A stretch of 8,379 bases of DNA from contig JAFSLR010000264.1 in NCBI GenBank assembly GCA_017448375.1, positions 1 through 8,379 of the forward strand, in the 5' to 3' direction. A model generated the notes under the pieces. The model had not been told where the DNA came from, made no database searches, and was given only the letters and a program-made list of their open reading frames with translations. Below are positions 1 to 6,591 of this stretch, in pieces. The DNA is from Synergistaceae bacterium (GTDB taxonomy: Bacteria; Synergistota; Synergistia; Synergistales; Aminobacteriaceae). The position numbers and the translations under genes were made by a program. The stretch's first letter is position 1; every line of letters starts with the position of its first letter.

Positions 1-515
1 AATTCCGCGAACGTCATATCATACCCTTCCGGCAAAAACACAGGATCATACCCGAAACCGTCATCTCCCCTTGAAGCCTCCGAAATTCTCCCGTAACAAT
101 AACCCTCAGTAATGAGCGTAAATTCCGCCGGAACACTCAAACACAACGCCGCAACAAATCTCGCCTTTCTGTTCTCGACTCCCTCAAGCTGACCGAGAAG
201 CCACGAAGCGTGATCGGAGTCATTCCCCGAAACAACCCGCGATGAGTACAGTCCCGGCGCACCCTCAAGAGCTTCAACCTCAAGCCCTGAATCATCAGCG
301 AGGCACGCACACCCGGATTTTTCAGCCCACGCACGAGCCTTTAACATTGCGTTTTCGGCGTAAGTCTTCCCGGTCTCCTCAACAATCATCCTCGAAATAT
401 CCGGCGCAAAAATTATCTCCTCCGCAAAACCTTCACCCGAAACATTCTTTATTATCTCTGTAAACTCTCGGTATTTTCCTTCATTCCCTGTTGCTATGAT
501 TAACCTGCTGAACAT
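1..515 (-). CDS. rdgB: XTP/dITP diphosphatase (RdgB/HAM1 family), C-terminus cut by window edge
   Basis: Cytosolic house-cleaning pyrophosphatase that hydrolyses non-canonical purine triphosphates (dITP, XTP, ITP) to monophosphates, keeping them out of DNA and RNA. I read 171 codons from the ATG at 515-513; the frame is still open at base 1. Visible family signatures are the nucleotide-binding start ATGNEGK (8-14), EETGKTYAENA (46-56), the catalytic block ADDSGLEVEAL (73-83), GAPGLYSSR (85-93) and GDDGFGYDPVF (150-160). The family is usually about 195-205 residues, so roughly 25-30 residues, including the terminal SHR motif, lie outside the window. The start is supported by GGAAAGG 6-7 nt upstream and by alignment of the N-terminus with the family. 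It begins 14 bp after the GerMN stop, so it is almost certainly cotranscribed. Family assignment is very secure; only the end is unseen. Confidence 0.95.
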   Translation of the reverse strand, partial: MFSRLIIATGNEGKYREFTEIIKNVSGEGFAEEIIFAPDISRMIVEETGKTYAENAMLKARAWAEKSGCACLADDSGLEVEALEGAPGLYSSRVVSGNDSDHASWLLGQLEGVENRKARFVAALCLSVPAEFTLITEGYCYGRISEASRGDDGFGYDPVFLPEGYDMTFAE

Positions 516-529
516 TTTTTCCCTTTCCG

Positions 530-1282
530 CTAGCTTTTTTTCGGAAGTTTCCAGACCGATGAAAGGTCAACCGTTCCTTCCCTGCCTGGAGTCTTTGAGT
601 CTATGAGGAATTTCACCTGCGATAACGGCGAAAAGTTTTCATCTATCGTCCTCACTATGCTTGTTATGAGAAGAAGTGATTTCTGTTTTCCCATCGCGTT
701 CAAGGCCGAAGCAAACTGCCCCGGCATGTCCAAGAATGCTGTCTCATTATTCCTGAACACGTGAAGCAGTTTTATATTGTTCCCGTTAGGTACGCCGCTT
801 AAATGTATTATTTCGTTCACTGCGTCCCTTATATTGTCCTCCCTTGTGAGCGAGAGAAAACTCTTTCTTACATCGGTTATCTCATTGTCCTTAACGTGAT
901 ATATGTTGAGTGAAATTTGAGGTACATTTCCACCTGAAGATACAGCATTTCTTGCTGCGTTCCTGCGTTCTGACTCCTCAAAATTCGATAAGTCTCCCTG
1001 ATTCTCGATTCTGTTTTCGGGCTTGAGGAATAATTTTGTGTTGAGGAAATCAACAACCCATGATGTTCCCAGATAACCCAGCACAAAGCACAGCAGTATC
1101 ACTCCGAGAATTGATAATATCCTCAGCAGTAACGGTGTCGGCTTGTCTGAATCATCATCAAGCGGAGCGGGCTTAGGTCTTTTCTGCTGACGGCGTTTTC
1201 GGGCTTCTGCTTCTGCCATTTCGAGCTGAGCCTGCCTTCGTCTGTTTGGTATTGGTCTCCCTGAAGGTCTTAACGGCGGCAT
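530..1282 (-). CDS. Membrane-anchored GerMN-domain protein
   Basis: A 250-residue protein in three parts. Residues 1-48 are hydrophilic and very basic (Arg/Lys/Pro rich, ending in an acidic DDDSD patch). Residues about 50-71 form one strongly hydrophobic membrane segment with no lipobox. Residues about 124-240 form a GerMN-like domain, seen in the family-typical run from the LTRED strand through an NEII helix, FLDMPGQFASAL (183-194), LLLITSIVRTI (204-213) and VKFLIDSK (223-230). The positive N-terminus predicts a type II topology with the GerMN domain outside the cytoplasm. The GerMN fold is known from GerM of Bacillus, needed for sporulation and germination, but it also occurs in non-sporulating bacteria as an envelope domain of unclear role. 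Lying between an amidase (20 bp upstream) and rdgB (14 bp downstream) suggests a cell-wall function. The ATG follows AAAGGAATGGTG. Family is fairly sure, function unknown. Confidence 0.82.
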   Translation of the reverse strand: MPPLRPSGRPIPNRRRQAQLEMAEAEARKRRQQKRPKPAPLDDDSDKPTPLLLRILSILGVILLCFVLGYLGTSWVVDFLNTKLFLKPENRIENQGDLSNFEESERRNAARNAVSSGGNVPQISLNIYHVKDNEITDVRKSFLSLTREDNIRDAVNEIIHLSGVPNGNNIKLLHVFRNNETAFLDMPGQFASALNAMGKQKSLLLITSIVRTIDENFSPLSQVKFLIDSKTPGREGTVDLSSVWKLPKKS

Positions 1283-1302
1283 AATATTTTCACCATTCCT
1301 TT

Positions 1303-3336
1303 TTATCTGATGTAGTTTGCGATGCCTTCGGACATTGCGTTTGCGATTCTCTGCTGGTATGCCGGAGTCGTAAGAAGCTGGGACTCGTTAGCGTTTGTTA
1401 CGAATCCGATTTCAAGCAATACTGCGGGCATTCCTGCACCCCTTAACACGAAGAAAGGTGCCTGGGCGACTCTCCTCATAGGGAGTCCGTTCCTCACTCC
1501 TGCATTATAGAGCATGGCCGCAAAGTCTGTGCTTTCTGAGATTTTGTTGTTCTGCTGAAGGTCGCCGAGTATACGCAGCAACATCTCTGTTCTTCTGTCA
1601 ACATTCTCGGTATCCATTCCTTTACCTTCAACGTATTCGCGGTTCTCAACTTTTGCGAGGTTCATTGCGTCCTTGTCCGTAGGAAGTGCCATGATGTATA
1701 TCTCGAATCCCGTCATTGATTTTTTGTTGGGCAGAGCGTTGACGTGAATACTGACGAACAAATCGGCCTTAACGTTATTTGCTATGTCGGTGCGTTCCTG
1801 AAGTTTGAGATAAATATCGGTCGCTCTCGTCATGACGACATTATAGCCTTTTGCGGTTAAAGCTCTTTGGAGTTCGAGACCCACAGCGAGATTGACATCT
1901 TTCTCTTTAACGCCGTTGTCCATAGCTCCGGGATCTTTTCCGCCGTGCCCGGGATCGATGACGATAGTTTTCCGCCCCGAATTGACTCTGAGACGTTGAG
2001 CAGCCTGCGGGCTTGTTGGAATCGTAATCGTGCTCGGAGGAGTCATTGTTGCGGGAGTCTTTGCGGGCTGTGTTTGCGGAATGCTGGTTATAACGGGGTC
2101 TGGTGTTCTCGGCGTAACAGTCGGAGTTGTAGCGGCCGGAGTCCTTGCCGGAGTCGTGGCGGGAGTCTCTGCGACCTGACCTGGAAGCCGTATATCAGCT
2201 TTCGGTGTTTGAGGAGTTGTCCCGATAATGTTCGTGTCTTCGGGGTAAAAGAAGTCGAACACAATACGGCGCGGATTATTGAGAACGAGTTTTTCGGCCT
2301 TAGTGATTCCGTTTGGCGTGAAAATTAATTCTGCACCGTCAATGTTAGATTTAATTTCGGCCTTAATGTTTCCGGCGAACGGTGAAGCAATGCTCTTTGA
2401 GTTTTCGAGGCTTGACGCGAAGAGGGCGTGAAGTTTTCCGCCGTCCATGTAGACTTGGGGGTCTGACCCTTCATCGGCCATGACGACAGCGCGTATTTTC
2501 TTGTGAGTGCCTTCTTGGGTTGTCCATCTTATGCCCTGAATCGTTCCGCTGTAATTTTCGGCTCTTTCAGTATTTGTGTCATCGGGGCTGAACGTTTCCA
2601 TTCTGGGCTGAGCTTTGCCGGAAGTTTTTTTCGCTGAAGCTGTGATTACGGGCTGTGAATTTTGCGGTGCTGTAACCTCTGGCTGTGTAGGCTGGGGCTG
2701 AGGAGTCCTTGCGACCTGCACGGGCTGAGTCGGTGTAGGCTGTGCGACTTCTGCGGGCCGGGTCGGTGTAGGCTGAGTTGGCTGTGTCCTTGTTGGAGTG
2801 CGGTTTGTGTTTACGGTTCTGTTGATTATGGCGTTAAGGTCTATTTGGGGTTCGGGTTTTTTTGCGACTTGGGTATTATCCGTGTCTCCGAAATCGCCGA
2901 AATCATTTTCATTAACCGCCGTTGCTCCCCCTGAAATTTTCGCAAAACGAAGCCTGTTGTTTACGCCCCTTCCCGAAAAGCCCTGAAACAATGCCGCCGC
3001 ACTCTGAGAGTCAACCCAGAATTTTCCGCCCTGTTCAAACGGTGCAGAGTATAACGGGATAATCGAATATCCATACCAGCCGGCAGTCGCGCCGATTGAG
3101 ATTCGGATTTGAGCATTTCCGCGCGTGAGTGTAAGCTCGTCATCATTCCTTTTCGGAGTGAAACCGAACATTCTCCCTAAGTCTTCAACCGAGACGCAGA
3201 GAGCCGAATTTTTTTCGACAGAAGGGACTGCACCGACACTGCTCTGTCCCCTGTATAACATGGCATCCGCAAAAGCTGAGGCACAAAAACAGAGGACAAG
3301 CAGAGCCGAAATTGCAGCCGTGAAAATTCTGTGCAT
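1303..3336 (-). CDS. Secreted multidomain N-acetylmuramoyl-L-alanine amidase (Amidase_3)
   Basis: A 677-residue exported zinc amidase that should cleave the bond between N-acetylmuramic acid and L-alanine in peptidoglycan. In order: signal peptide 1-23 (cleavage after AFA); a domain about 27-133 resembling the copper-amine-oxidase N-terminal fold found on many wall hydrolases; a Pro/Thr/Gln-rich linker about 178-232; an AMIN-like domain about 262-366 ending IVFDFF; a second Pro/Thr linker about 387-445; and the catalytic domain 455-677. Catalytic and zinc residues are all present: H464 in DPGHGG, E478 in VKEKDVN, H531 in SIHVNA and E642 in LLEIGFVTN. Residues about 561-600 (VENREYVEG to LQQNN) look like the helical insert that regulates AmiB/AmiC-type enzymes. 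The start lies only 5 bp after the cheW stop. The nearest AGAGGA is about 17 nt from the ATG, too far for a strong RBS, so translational coupling to cheW is likely. Catalytic assignment is secure; the N-terminal domain names are less so. Confidence 0.93.
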   Translation of the reverse strand: MHRIFTAAISALLVLCFCASAFADAMLYRGQSSVGAVPSVEKNSALCVSVEDLGRMFGFTPKRNDDELTLTRGNAQIRISIGATAGWYGYSIIPLYSAPFEQGGKFWVDSQSAAALFQGFSGRGVNNRLRFAKISGGATAVNENDFGDFGDTDNTQVAKKPEPQIDLNAIINRTVNTNRTPTRTQPTQPTPTRPAEVAQPTPTQPVQVARTPQPQPTQPEVTAPQNSQPVITASAKKTSGKAQPRMETFSPDDTNTERAENYSGTIQGIRWTTQEGTHKKIRAVVMADEGSDPQVYMDGGKLHALFASSLENSKSIASPFAGNIKAEIKSNIDGAELIFTPNGITKAEKLVLNNPRRIVFDFFYPEDTNIIGTTPQTPKADIRLPGQVAETPATTPARTPAATTPTVTPRTPDPVITSIPQTQPAKTPATMTPPSTITIPTSPQAAQRLRVNSGRKTIVIDPGHGGKDPGAMDNGVKEKDVNLAVGLELQRALTAKGYNVVMTRATDIYLKLQERTDIANNVKADLFVSIHVNALPNKKSMTGFEIYIMALPTDKDAMNLAKVENREYVEGKGMDTENVDRRTEMLLRILGDLQQNNKISESTDFAAMLYNAGVRNGLPMRRVAQAPFFVLRGAGMPAVLLEIGFVTNANESQLLTTPAYQQRIANAMSEGIANYIR
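2118..2172 (-). repeat. Degenerate Thr-Pro-Ala repeat in the second amidase linker
   Basis: The plus strand shows closely spaced GGAGTC/GGAGTT words, which encode repeated TPA/TPT units (residues about 389-406, AETPATTPARTP and following) just upstream of the catalytic domain. The linker continues less regularly to about residue 445. It is low-complexity coding sequence with no sign of a separate element. Confidence 0.6.
2710..2775 (-). repeat. Two tandem 33-bp (11-residue) repeats in the amidase linker
   Basis: Residues 188-198 (QPTPTRPAEVA) and 199-209 (QPTPTQPVQVA) of the amidase are an in-frame tandem duplication. At DNA level the 14-mer GTCGGTGTAGGCTG (plus-strand reading) occurs at 2729-2742 and again at 2762-2775, exactly 33 bp apart. 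Degenerate copies continue on both sides (TPTRTQPTQ before, TPQPQPTQPE after). This is a typical expandable Pro/Thr spacer separating wall-binding domains; length variation between strains is expected. Confidence 0.85.
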
Positions 3337-3341
3337 AGTTG

Positions 3342-3872
3342 TTACTCGCTGTCCTCTAAAATCTGGTCAAGCTCAAAGAGGTTTGAAACATCAAGCAGCA
3401 ATATCAATCTGTCATCAGCCGGTTTTGCTACCCATAATACGTAACGCCTGTCAATCGCTGATGATAATTTTGTCGCAACTTCAAGCTGTGAGTCATATAT
3501 CGTCAGAACTTCACGCACTGAATTTACTATCATTCCGAATGTTACTTCATTGACGGCGATAACTACGATTCTTGCCTCATCAGTGAGAGGGTGTCCGGCC
3601 ATGCCGATTTTCATGTGCATGTCGAAAACCGGAACAATCGTACCTCGAAGGTTAATCACTCCCCTGATGTAAGCGGGGGCGTTCGGGACTCTTGTGATAA
3701 ACGAAGGGACGCGGACAATCTCGCGAACCATATTCACATCAACGCCGAAATTCTCAAGTCCCAGCTTGAACACAAGGTTAATATGTTCCTCGCCGAGGGA
3801 CTCCATGTCTATATCTCTGAAATCCTGATTTACTTCTTTTTTTGCAGGGGTTGTATTCTGAACGTCTGCCAT
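3342..3872 (-). CDS. cheW: CheW-type chemotaxis coupling protein
   Basis: A 176-residue cytosolic scaffold of the family that links methyl-accepting receptors to the histidine kinase CheA. After a hydrophilic N-terminal tail (1-29), one CheW domain spans about 30-170. Visible signatures are LVFKLGLENFGVDVNMVREIV (split here at residues 33-53), VPNAPAYIRGVINLRG (62-77), the strand TIVPVFDM (78-85), the second-subdomain strands VVIAVNEVTFGMIVNSVREVL (103-123) and LILLLDVSNLF (156-166). There is no receiver domain, so it is not CheV. No cheA, receptor or other che gene is adjacent; it heads a cluster with a wall amidase 5 bp downstream. The ATG is preceded by ACGAGG with a 10-nt spacer. The 85-bp upstream gap could hold a promoter, but I see no good -35/-10 pair. 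Family secure; whether it serves chemotaxis or another CheA-like pathway is not shown. Confidence 0.93.
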   Translation of the reverse strand: MADVQNTTPAKKEVNQDFRDIDMESLGEEHINLVFKLGLENFGVDVNMVREIVRVPSFITRVPNAPAYIRGVINLRGTIVPVFDMHMKIGMAGHPLTDEARIVVIAVNEVTFGMIVNSVREVLTIYDSQLEVATKLSSAIDRRYVLWVAKPADDRLILLLDVSNLFELDQILEDSE

Positions 3873-3905
3873 TAAATTAAAGCCTCGTTTCTTGTGATGA
3901 GATAA

Positions 3906-3939
3906 TCCCCGCCCCGTTTTTTTGCTGACAGGGCAGGGA
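3906..3939 (-). other. GC-rich inverted repeat between fructokinase and cheW
   Basis: Arms at 3931-3939 and 3906-3914 form a 9-bp stem when read on the minus strand (TCCCTGCCC with GGGCGGGGA). It contains one G-U pair and a 16-nt A-rich loop. On the plus strand the G-U becomes a C-A mismatch, so the structure favours minus-strand RNA, the direction of the flanking genes. No U-tract follows it, so it is not a classical intrinsic terminator. It could stabilise the 3' end of the upstream message, attenuate readthrough, or be accidental. Confidence 0.45.
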
Positions 3940-3957
3940 AAAATGCTGCGTGTATTA

Positions 3958-4866
3958 TTATTCTGCTTCTGCTTCAGCCGCCATTACAGCGAGCTTTACT
4001 GCGCCCATAATGCCCTGATTCCCGTTGAGTGCTGCGGGGGTAATATAGGCGTTCATGTTGCGGAGTTCTTTTGTTGTGATGTAATCGTTGATGTACTCTG
4101 CAACGTATTTCCTTATCATCGGGAAGAGCTGAGTCTGGCTCATTACTCCGCCTCCGAGAATGATTTTCTGCGGGCTTAATACCATTGTGATGTCTGTGAG
4201 TGCCTGAGCGATATATTTTGCTTCAAGCTCCCAGACCTCCGGCATGTCAGCGAGTTCCTTGCCGGGTTTCCCCCAGCGGTCTTCGATTGCCGGGCCGCAA
4301 GCCATTCCCTCGAAACATGCGCCGTGATTCGGGCAGTGTCCCTTGTAGTTATCGCCCTCGACTCTGGCCATGAAGAGGTGTCCGGCTTCGGGGTGAAGCA
4401 TTCCGTGAACGAGTTTTCCGCCTGACATTGCGCCCATTCCGATTCCCGTACCGATCGTGAAGTACACGGCATCGGTGAGTCCCTGAGCGCAGCCCCATGT
4501 AGCCTCGCCGAGAAGTGAGCCGTTTACGTCCGTGTCAATGCTTGCTGGGATTCCGAGAGCGTCTTTAAGGGTTGTGAGAATGGGATAATTTCGCCACGGG
4601 ATTTTCGGGGTATTGAGGATATTCCCGTAAGTTTTCGCGTTTGGTCTCACGTCAACAGGCCCGAAACATGCGATACCGAGAGCCTTTATTCTGTCGTCTT
4701 CGGGTAATTCGGGTGATACTTTAGCCTTGAAGTACTCGATGATTTTCGGCATTGTCTCATCAGGTGTCGTTGTTGGGATTGACTCCTGATCTAAAATCTG
4801 GCCGTTTTCGTTGCCGACTGCGCAAATCATTTTTGTTCCGCCGGCTTCTAATGCTCCGTATAACAT
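3958..4866 (-). CDS. ROK-family sugar kinase, probable fructokinase
   Basis: A 302-residue cytosolic ATP-dependent hexose kinase; the closest remembered type is the ScrK/GmuE-like ROK fructokinase (fructose to fructose-6-phosphate). Visible are the ATP phosphate loop GALEAGGTK (4-12), IACFGPVDV (65-73), the catalytic aspartate D113 in DTDVNGSLLGE (111-121), YFTIGTGIG (135-143), HPEAGHLF (158-165) and the zinc cluster H163, C178, H181, C184 in GHCPNHGACFEGMACGPAIE (176-195). The second phosphate motif LGGGVMSQ (237-244) is also present. The subgroup is normally 290-305 residues, so it is full length. The ATG overlaps the ptsI stop by one base (TAATG), with GGGAGG 11 nt upstream inside ptsI. 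Its place in a PTS operon suits a role in handling free fructose released inside the cell. It ends in an AEAEAE tail and two TAA stops. ROK membership is sure; fructose specificity is inferred, and mannose or glucose are alternatives. Confidence 0.9.
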   Translation of the reverse strand: MLYGALEAGGTKMICAVGNENGQILDQESIPTTTPDETMPKIIEYFKAKVSPELPEDDRIKALGIACFGPVDVRPNAKTYGNILNTPKIPWRNYPILTTLKDALGIPASIDTDVNGSLLGEATWGCAQGLTDAVYFTIGTGIGMGAMSGGKLVHGMLHPEAGHLFMARVEGDNYKGHCPNHGACFEGMACGPAIEDRWGKPGKELADMPEVWELEAKYIAQALTDITMVLSPQKIILGGGVMSQTQLFPMIRKYVAEYINDYITTKELRNMNAYITPAALNGNQGIMGAVKLAVMAAEAEAE

Positions 4867-6587
4867 TAACTGAATAACCTCCCAAAAAATCCCTTCTGCT
4901 TTGGTGCCTGTACTTGTGCTTGAGGTGCGGGCGTTTCCTCAGCTTTCGGGGATTCAGATTTGTAGCCTGACAGGTCAACATTTCGGACATTACCGCGCAA
5001 AGGAAGAATACTCTTCGGGTTCACAGAAAGCTCATCGACTCCCCATTTCAGGAAATCTTCCGTCAATGTCGGGTCAGCTCCGAGTTCACCGCAGATTCCT
5101 ACCCATGTGTTATGCCTGTGTCCTGCCTCTATCGTTTCGCGAATGAGCCTGAGTACAGCGGGGTGATGAGTGTTCGCAAAGGGCTCAAGGCTCGCGCTCT
5201 GCCTGTCAATAGCGCAAGTGTACTGCGTCAAGTCGTTTGTGCCAAGTGAGAAGAAGTCGACTTCCTCTGCTAATTCGTCAGCGCAAAGGGCGGCGGCCGG
5301 AGTCTCAATCATAATTCCGATCTCGTATTTTCCGACTGTAACGCCTTCAGCTTCGAGTTCTTTTTTGCACTCGTTGAGAATCTCCTTGCATTTAACGACT
5401 TCCCATTTGCTGATAATCATGGGGAACATTATACCGAGATTGCCGAACGCTGAAGCCCGTAACAATGCGCGCAGCTGACGCTTGAAGAAATCCGTGCGTG
5501 TCAAGCAGATACGTACAGCCCTGAAGCCTAACGCGGGATTCTCTTCTTTGTCGAGATGCATGTAGTCGATAGTTTTGTCCGCGCCGATGTCGCAAGTTCT
5601 GATGATGACCATACGGGGCGCGAGTCCTTCGAGAACCTGCTTATACGCCTGGAACTGTGCATCCTCTGAGGGATCGTCCTTGCTGTTGAGGTAGACGAAC
5701 TCAGAACGGAACAATCCGACACCTTCCGCGTCATTCTCGATAACGGCTTTAACGTCTTTGGGGCCTCCGATGTTGGCGTAAAGTTTTACCTTCCGGCCGT
5801 CTTTCGTAACGCTGGGCTGACCTTTGAGCTTCTGCAATTCTTCTTCCTTGCGTTTGTCCTCAGCCTGTTTTGCTGAAAGCTCGTCAATGATATTCTGTTC
5901 CGGCTCAATGTAAATGCATGAGTTGTAGCCGTCAAGGATTGCGAATTTCCCGTCCCAAGAGTCTGCGATGTCGTGGCACTGAATGAGTGTCGGCCAGTTC
6001 ATCGAGCGGGCTAAAATTGCTGTGTGGCTGTTTGAGCTTCCGAGTCTGGTAACGAGTCCGAGAAGCAACGATTTGTCGAGCTTTACGGTTTCAGAGGGTG
6101 CTAAATCTTCTGCTACGAGGATAGCGGGTTCTGTTCCCTGAAGGCTTGAAGTGTCAGCCCCGAAGAGTACATCGAGCATTGAGTTCTTGAGGTCAACGAC
6201 ATCGGCACTTCTTGCGCGGAAATATTCATCTTCCATTTCGCTGAACTGCTTTGCTGCCTCATCGAACGCCTCACGGACTGCGTATTCTGCAGTATGACCT
6301 TCGGCCATGATTTCTTTGCAGGGGTCGATGAGGGTATCTTCATCATCAAGCATCAATGCGTGAGCCTCGAAAATTCCGGCGGTGTCTTTGTGTCCGGCTT
6401 TCATCTCTTTGTCGTAGAGTGCGTTCTGGTCTTCCTGAACCTTAAGGCGGGCTGACTCGAAACGTTCTAACTCTCCGGCAATATCGCTGACGAGTTCTTC
6501 GCTGATTTCGTAGACGGGGGCTTTGTAGATTTTGATTTTGCCGATAGCGATTCCGTTTACGATTTTCGTACCTTTGAAGACTTCCAT
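4866..6587 (-). CDS. ptsI: PTS Enzyme I (phosphoenolpyruvate-protein phosphotransferase)
   Basis: 573 residues (E. coli EI is 575). Cytosolic first enzyme of the sugar phosphotransferase system: it takes phosphate from PEP onto a histidine and passes it to HPr. Domains in order: N-terminal HPr-binding helical domain about 4-130, swivelling phosphohistidine domain about 150-225, a charged helix linker about 230-258, and the PEP-binding TIM barrel about 265-535. The active histidine is H188 in NSHTAILAR (E. coli H189). PEP-site residues match E. coli with a steady offset: R294 (GLFRSEF), R330, E428 (IMIETPAA), N451/D452 (GTNDLTQY), R462 and C499 (GICGELG). The signature before H188 is GSSNSH instead of the usual GGRTSH. 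A Pro/Ala/Gln tail (541-564) ending KGFFGRLFS replaces the usual C-terminal helix. AAGGAG lies 13 nt before the ATG, inside ptsH; the ptsH stop is 4 bp upstream. Full length, all catalytic residues present. Confidence 0.97.
   Translation of the reverse strand: MEVFKGTKIVNGIAIGKIKIYKAPVYEISEELVSDIAGELERFESARLKVQEDQNALYDKEMKAGHKDTAGIFEAHALMLDDEDTLIDPCKEIMAEGHTAEYAVREAFDEAAKQFSEMEDEYFRARSADVVDLKNSMLDVLFGADTSSLQGTEPAILVAEDLAPSETVKLDKSLLLGLVTRLGSSNSHTAILARSMNWPTLIQCHDIADSWDGKFAILDGYNSCIYIEPEQNIIDELSAKQAEDKRKEEELQKLKGQPSVTKDGRKVKLYANIGGPKDVKAVIENDAEGVGLFRSEFVYLNSKDDPSEDAQFQAYKQVLEGLAPRMVIIRTCDIGADKTIDYMHLDKEENPALGFRAVRICLTRTDFFKRQLRALLRASAFGNLGIMFPMIISKWEVVKCKEILNECKKELEAEGVTVGKYEIGIMIETPAAALCADELAEEVDFFSLGTNDLTQYTCAIDRQSASLEPFANTHHPAVLRLIRETIEAGHRHNTWVGICGELGADPTLTEDFLKWGVDELSVNPKSILPLRGNVRNVDLSGYKSESPKAEETPAPQAQVQAPKQKGFFGRLFS
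4878..4883 (-). promoter_or_regulatory. Ribosome binding site of the fructokinase, inside ptsI
   Basis: GGGAGG on the minus strand, 11 nt before the ATG at 4866-4864. It is made by the Gly-Arg codons near the end of ptsI (FFGRLFS). Together with the TAATG stop/start overlap it fixes the kinase start and implies translational coupling. Confidence 0.8.
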
Positions 6588-6591
6588 AACG

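Noticed and set aside
1867..2934. Plus-strand open frames rich in Cys, Arg and Ser opposite the amidase linkers
   Set aside because: The composition is the complement of Pro/Thr/Gln codon repeats on the minus strand. It resembles a cysteine-rich peptide only by artefact.
3125..3553. 142-codon plus-strand frame spanning the amidase start and cheW end
   Set aside because: Antisense to two solid genes, with no recognisable features or start signal.
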